Program-made: the position numbers and the translations under genes
Notes under the pieces: generated by a model
What the model saw: the letters and a program-made list of their open reading frames with translations, nothing else
What the model was told of the DNA's origin: nothing
The model's database searches: none
Shown: piece by piece, positions 23,112 through 26,346 of the stretch
How the letters are laid out: the number at the start of each line of letters is the position of its first letter
How positions within the stretch are numbered: position 1 is the stretch's first letter
Source: JBCFBK01 sp050173895
GTDB lineage: Bacteria; Bacteroidota; Bacteroidia; Bacteroidales; Prolixibacteraceae
Length of the DNA: 26,346 nucleotides
Reading direction: 5' to 3'
Assembly: GCA_050173895.1 (NCBI GenBank)
Contig: JBFXKJ010000034.1
Coordinates: 1 to 26,346 of the forward strand

Positions 23112-25001
23112 TTAGAAAGTCAGTAATAAGGTTAAAATCAGTGCCAGTGTCCCCAGCAGGAAGACCAGGGCATATTGCTGGATCTGTCCGCCCTGCAGGT
23201 TCCGGATGGAATTGCTGGTCATATTGGTACCCCACGCGAGGAAATTAAAGAACCCGTCGATCACATGCCGGTCGAACCAGGCGATGGGTGTGCTGATATA
23301 TCTGAAAATGATCTTGTGGGTCACAAACTGATAAATTTCGTCTACATAGAACCGGTTCGATGCTGCCCGGTGCAGGCCTGCCAGGTTTTTGGCAAGCTTG
23401 TCGGCCACCGGCTGTTCCGGTTTCCGGTAGATGACCATTGCCAGTGCAATGGCGATCAGGGCGATCACGACACTGGTCAGAGCGACTGTTGTGTCGAGAT
23501 GGATGTGATAGGCTTCGCCATTGCTGCTGATCAGTTCACCAAAGGGAATGAATCCGGCAACGCAGGTTACCGCGGCCAGAAATATCAGCGGAAAGGTCAT
23601 GGGGAATTCACTTTCGTGCGGCTTGTGTGCACCATGAATTTCAACATCCTTTCCCCAGAAAATGCCAAAGTACAGGCGGAACATATAGAAAGCGGTCAGG
23701 GCGGCAATTCCGGTCATCACCCAGCCCATGACAGGGCTGTAAGCGAAGCTGGCGGCCAGGATCTCATCTTTTGAGAAGAAACCCGAGAAGGGAGGAATAC
23801 CGGCGATGGCCAGGCAGGCGATCAGGAAGGTGATGTGTGTGACGGGCATGTATTTTCGTAACCCGCCCATATCTTTCATTTCATTGCTGTGAACGGCATG
23901 GATCACGCTTCCGGCGCCCAGGAATAGCAAGGCTTTAAACATGGCGTGGGTGAAGAGGTGGAACATGGAGGCCATATAACCCAGTCCGCCTTCGTGCGGA
24001 TCGTTGCTGGTACAAACCCCCAGGGCCACCATCATGAAACCGATCTGAGAGATCGTTGAGAAGGCGAGTACCCGTTTGATATCGGTTTGCACGCAGGCAA
24101 TGGCGGCGGCGAAGAATGCAGTGAAAGCGCCGACCCAACCGATCACTTCAAGCGTTTCCGGCGCATAGCCGATGAACAGGGGAAACATCCTGGCGACCAG
24201 GTAAACACCTGCAACCACCATGGTCGCTGCATGGATCAGCGCACTGACGGGTGTTGGACCCTCCATGGCGTCGGGCAACCAGATGTGCAGCGGGAACATG
24301 GCGCTCTTACCGGCGCCGCCGATAAACATCAGCCCAAGGGCGAGGGGCAACATGGCGGCGCCGCCTGCTATCCGCGTTTCGGCAGGCGTGAATGTGAAGG
24401 TCCCGGCATAATAGCCATAGAAAAGAATGCCCACCAGAAAACCCAGGTCGGCAAAACGGGTAACGATAAAAGCCTTTTTACTGGCCGCGACAGCTGCCGG
24501 TTTGGTATAGTAAAAGCCGATGAGCAGATAGGAACTTACACCGACCAGCTCCCAAAAAAGGTACATCTGAAAAATGTTGGTTGCGACCACCAGGCCCAGC
24601 ATCGACATGGTGAACAACGAAAGGAATGCGTAATAGCGCTGAAATCCTTTCTCCCCTTTCATGTAGCCGAACGAATAAATATGGACCATCAGCGATACGG
24701 TTGAGATCACTACCAGCATCATCACCGAAATGGGATCGAGCAGGATGCCCATGTCGAAACGGAGGCTGCCGGTGAAGGCCAGCCATGTAAAGTTGTAGGG
24801 CATCAAAACTTCAAAGGTTCCTTCGGCAGTTCGCGGAGCGGTAAAATAAGCCCACGCGGTGTAATAGCTCAGGAGGGTGACCAGGGCCAGCGAGATCGTT
24901 CCCAGCAGGCCCGCCTGTACAGGTTTAAACCACTTTCCCCACACTCCCAGGGTCAGAAAGGAGATCAGCGGAAATAACAGGATGAATATTGAGATGTTCA
25001 T
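23112..25001 (-). CDS. nuoL: NADH-quinone oxidoreductase subunit L
   Basis: This is the distal antiporter-like subunit of complex I, with the long lateral helix that runs along the membrane arm. The 629 residues are normal for NuoL. Key residues are in place: Glu151 in YLFWELVGVSSYLLIGFYY (E. coli Glu144), Lys232 in GGAGKSAMFPLHIWLPDAM (E. coli Lys229), and GFFSKDEIL later in the chain. PTPVSALIHAATMVVAGVYL is the NuoL signature. The C-terminal part (about 535-629) carries the amphipathic lateral helix region and the final anchoring helix. The gene precedes nuoM by 12 bases and follows nuoK after a 76-base spacer, the only loose junction in this cluster. Confidence 0.97.
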   Translation of the reverse strand: MNISIFILLFPLISFLTLGVWGKWFKPVQAGLLGTISLALVTLLSYYTAWAYFTAPRTAEGTFEVLMPYNFTWLAFTGSLRFDMGILLDPISVMMLVVISTVSLMVHIYSFGYMKGEKGFQRYYAFLSLFTMSMLGLVVATNIFQMYLFWELVGVSSYLLIGFYYTKPAAVAASKKAFIVTRFADLGFLVGILFYGYYAGTFTFTPAETRIAGGAAMLPLALGLMFIGGAGKSAMFPLHIWLPDAMEGPTPVSALIHAATMVVAGVYLVARMFPLFIGYAPETLEVIGWVGAFTAFFAAAIACVQTDIKRVLAFSTISQIGFMMVALGVCTSNDPHEGGLGYMASMFHLFTHAMFKALLFLGAGSVIHAVHSNEMKDMGGLRKYMPVTHITFLIACLAIAGIPPFSGFFSKDEILAASFAYSPVMGWVMTGIAALTAFYMFRLYFGIFWGKDVEIHGAHKPHESEFPMTFPLIFLAAVTCVAGFIPFGELISSNGEAYHIHLDTTVALTSVVIALIAIALAMVIYRKPEQPVADKLAKNLAGLHRAASNRFYVDEIYQFVTHKIIFRYISTPIAWFDRHVIDGFFNFLAWGTNMTSNSIRNLQGGQIQQYALVFLLGTLALILTLLLTF

Positions 25002-25077
25002 TCTTTGTTTTTTTAGTTCTGATTATCGTTTTGGCGCTCGCCTTTTTGTCTCTTTGCGTTCATCATTTCCCGTTGAC
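25002..25077 (-). other. Unusually long nuoK-nuoL spacer with repeat-like sequence
   Basis: Other junctions in this cluster are 4-27 bases; this one is 76. On the minus strand it contains ACGCAAAGAGACAAAAAGGC followed by GAGCGCC. This resembles the short CGCAAAG-rich repeats scattered between genes in many Bacteroidota genomes, which is from memory rather than a search. There is no gene and no clear terminator. Confidence 0.3.
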
Positions 25078-25389
25078 TTACCACTTCATTTCGTTCAGGT
25101 TTTTGACCTGAATGCTACGGATGTTCCTGTAAATATTGATCATGATGGCAATGGCCACCGCTGTTTCTGCCGCCGATATGGCGATGGAAAAAAGGGCGAA
25201 GGTGTGGCCTTCCAGGCTGTTTGGGAACAAGAAGCGGTTAAAGACGGCAAAGTTGATGTCGGTGGCATTGAGGATCAGCTCGACCGAGATCAGGATGGCC
25301 AGCGTGTTGCGACGGACAAAAAAGCCGTAGATACCGGCAAAGAACATGATTGCCGATACGATCAGGTAATATTCCATGTGTATAGTCAT
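25078..25389 (-). CDS. nuoK: NADH-quinone oxidoreductase subunit K
   Basis: This small complex I membrane subunit (103 residues, three helices) forms part of the proton path next to NuoJ and NuoN. Its two essential glutamates are present: Glu37 in ILISVELILNATDINF and Glu75 in IAISAAETAVAIAIMI (E. coli Glu36 and Glu72). The gene starts four bases after the nuoJ stop, which suggests tight translational linkage. ATG at 25377, giving MEYYLIVSAIMFF, is an equally good start; the first ATG is kept because the extra four residues are within the normal range for the family. Confidence 0.96.
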   Translation of the reverse strand: MTIHMEYYLIVSAIMFFAGIYGFFVRRNTLAILISVELILNATDINFAVFNRFLFPNSLEGHTFALFSIAISAAETAVAIAIMINIYRNIRSIQVKNLNEMKW

Positions 25390-25393
25390 AATC

Positions 25394-25906
25394 TTAACGT
25401 TTCCGTGCGATTAATAATCCGCCGATGATACAGGCCAGCAGGAGGATGCTGACTGCTTCGAAAGGCAATACATAGCCGTATTTTTCATCGCTCAAAAGGG
25501 CATGGCCGATGGTTTTGATGCTTAGCTCGACCGGGGCTGTGGTGGAGGTCGGCATAAACCGGTGAGTCAGTGTGATAAAGAGGATGATGACTCCCCCTGC
25601 AACAGAGGCGCCCAACCCCGCAAGGAACTTGCTTCTCTTCAGTTTCTCGGCTTTGTCTCCCTCGCCGCTGGTAAGCAGGATGGAGAAGACATAGAGTACA
25701 ACGATACCCCCTGCGTAGACCATGATCTGGACCGAGCCAAGAAAGGTATAACCCAGCAGGAAATAGATACCCGCGGTAGCCAGCAGAACGAACAGCAGGT
25801 AGGTGGCCGAACGGACAATGCGGGTGGTGACGACGGTCAACACCGAGAAAACGGTGATAAATGCCGCCAGCACGTAAAATATGATCGTTTCGAGTGTGAG
25901 TCCCAT
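25394..25906 (-). CDS. nuoJ: NADH-quinone oxidoreductase subunit J
   Basis: This complex I membrane subunit (170 residues, five helices) lies at the quinone end of the membrane arm; its TM3 pi-bulge region is thought to help couple electron transfer to pumping. The signature VQIMVYAGGIVVLYVFSILL (about residues 57-76) is intact. The open frame reaches back to a TTG at 25924 that overlaps nuoI, but ATG at 25906 is chosen: it gives the normal start MGLTLETIIFYVLAAF and a 7-base gap to the nuoI stop. The order nuoI-nuoJ-nuoK is the usual one. Confidence 0.95.
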   Translation of the reverse strand: MGLTLETIIFYVLAAFITVFSVLTVVTTRIVRSATYLLFVLLATAGIYFLLGYTFLGSVQIMVYAGGIVVLYVFSILLTSGEGDKAEKLKRSKFLAGLGASVAGGVIILFITLTHRFMPTSTTAPVELSIKTIGHALLSDEKYGYVLPFEAVSILLLACIIGGLLIARKR

Positions 25907-25913
25907 AGTTTTG

Positions 25914-26346
25914 TTATTTTTCAATTACTTTACTTCCTTCGTGATTCAGGATCCTGTTTAATTTTTCACGATTGAAAACGGCATGTTCGAACGACTGGTC
26001 GAAGGTGATGGCATCGTGCGGACAGGCATTGACGCACAGCTGGCAAAACATGCACGATCCCAGGTCGTAATGGTATGTTTTCAGGATTTTTTTCTTCTTT
26101 CCTTCCGGTGTTTCGATCATTTCGGTAACCACCTCGAGTGTATCGTTGGGACAGGCATTCTGACAGAGGCCGCAGGCCACACAGCGATGCTCATTGTTTT
26201 CGTTATGCGGCATGACCAGCGAACCGCGGAAGCGTTCGGCCAATACGAGTTCAGCCCGGTTTTCAGGATACTGCTCCGTGGTCTTTTTCCGGAAGTAAAC
26301 CGTGATGGTGGTTTTCATTCCTGTCAGCAGCGATTTCACCGCGTGG
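25914..26346 (-). CDS. nuoI: NADH-quinone oxidoreductase subunit I, 5' end outside the window
   Basis: This is the complex I subunit that carries two [4Fe-4S] clusters (N6a and N6b) and passes electrons towards the quinone site. Both ferredoxin motifs are complete: CVACGLCQNACP and CMFCQLCVNACP. The frame stays open to the right edge, reading ...HAVKSLLTGMKTTITVYFRK. GTG at 26339 and ATG at 26318 exist, but family members have 10-20 residues before the conserved KSLLTGMK, so the true start most likely lies beyond the window. The remaining nuo genes should lie further in that direction. Confidence 0.95.
   Translation of the reverse strand, partial: HAVKSLLTGMKTTITVYFRKKTTEQYPENRAELVLAERFRGSLVMPHNENNEHRCVACGLCQNACPNDTLEVVTEMIETPEGKKKKILKTYHYDLGSCMFCQLCVNACPHDAITFDQSFEHAVFNREKLNRILNHEGSKVIEK

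Noticed and set aside
21913..24704. Long frames on both strands (up to 247 codons) inside nuoM and nuoL
   Set aside because: They are shadows of strongly conserved nuo genes, with no recognisable protein features.

Overview
The window looks like a chromosomal segment of a member of the Bacteroidota, probably class Bacteroidia. The evidence is a SusC/SusD outer-membrane pair controlled by a FecI-type sigma factor and FecR-type anti-sigma factor, a second TonB-dependent receptor paired with a DUF4249 lipoprotein, near-absence of Shine-Dalgarno sequences, and promoter-like TAnnTTTG boxes. No tRNA, rRNA, CRISPR array, insertion sequence or phage gene was seen.

Layout. (1) 1-161 is the start of an ECF sigma factor on the minus strand, cut by the window edge. 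It is divergent from (2) a plus-strand locus at 428-7151: ECF sigma factor, FecR-like anti-sigma factor, SusC-like receptor with an N-terminal STN signalling domain, and SusD-like lipoprotein. The intergenic region 162-427 is GC-rich and predicted to fold. The locus ends at a strong, probably bidirectional terminator (7265-7304). (3) 7343-14593 is mostly minus strand: a GlgX-type glycogen debranching enzyme, then (plus strand) a UPF0114 membrane protein, then minus-strand DUF169 protein, class I glutamine amidotransferase, ArnT/PMT-like lipid-linked glycosyltransferase and undecaprenyl-diphosphatase UppP. (4) 15090-16607 is an NhaP2-type cation/proton antiporter with the best Bacteroidota promoter in the window. 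(5) 16790-19998 is a TonB-dependent receptor plus DUF4249 lipoprotein operon, closed by two hairpins. (6) 20151-26346 is the distal part of a complex I operon on the minus strand, transcribed nuoI-J-K-L-M-N, with nuoI running off the window.

How the genes work together. The sigma/anti-sigma/SusC(STN)/SusD block is a classic trans-envelope relay: substrate binding at the outer-membrane pair should be signalled through the STN domain to FecR, which releases the ECF factor to transcribe the transport genes. No glycoside hydrolase is encoded inside this block, so its substrate cannot be read from the window; the convergent glgX acts on intracellular glycogen-type glucan and need not be connected. 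UppP and the ArnT-like enzyme both work on polyprenyl-phosphate carriers. The nuo genes encode the membrane arm and one Fe-S subunit of NADH:quinone oxidoreductase.

Most of the window is conventional Bacteroidota biology, and I did not find a convincing new multi-gene system. The observations most worth checking are: an Asp-to-Asn change at the first catalytic-loop position of the ArnT-like enzyme; a Leu where E. coli NuoM has its essential TM7 lysine; the structured, unassigned leader between the two divergent sigma factors; and a hairpin between fecR and susC that could attenuate receptor expression.
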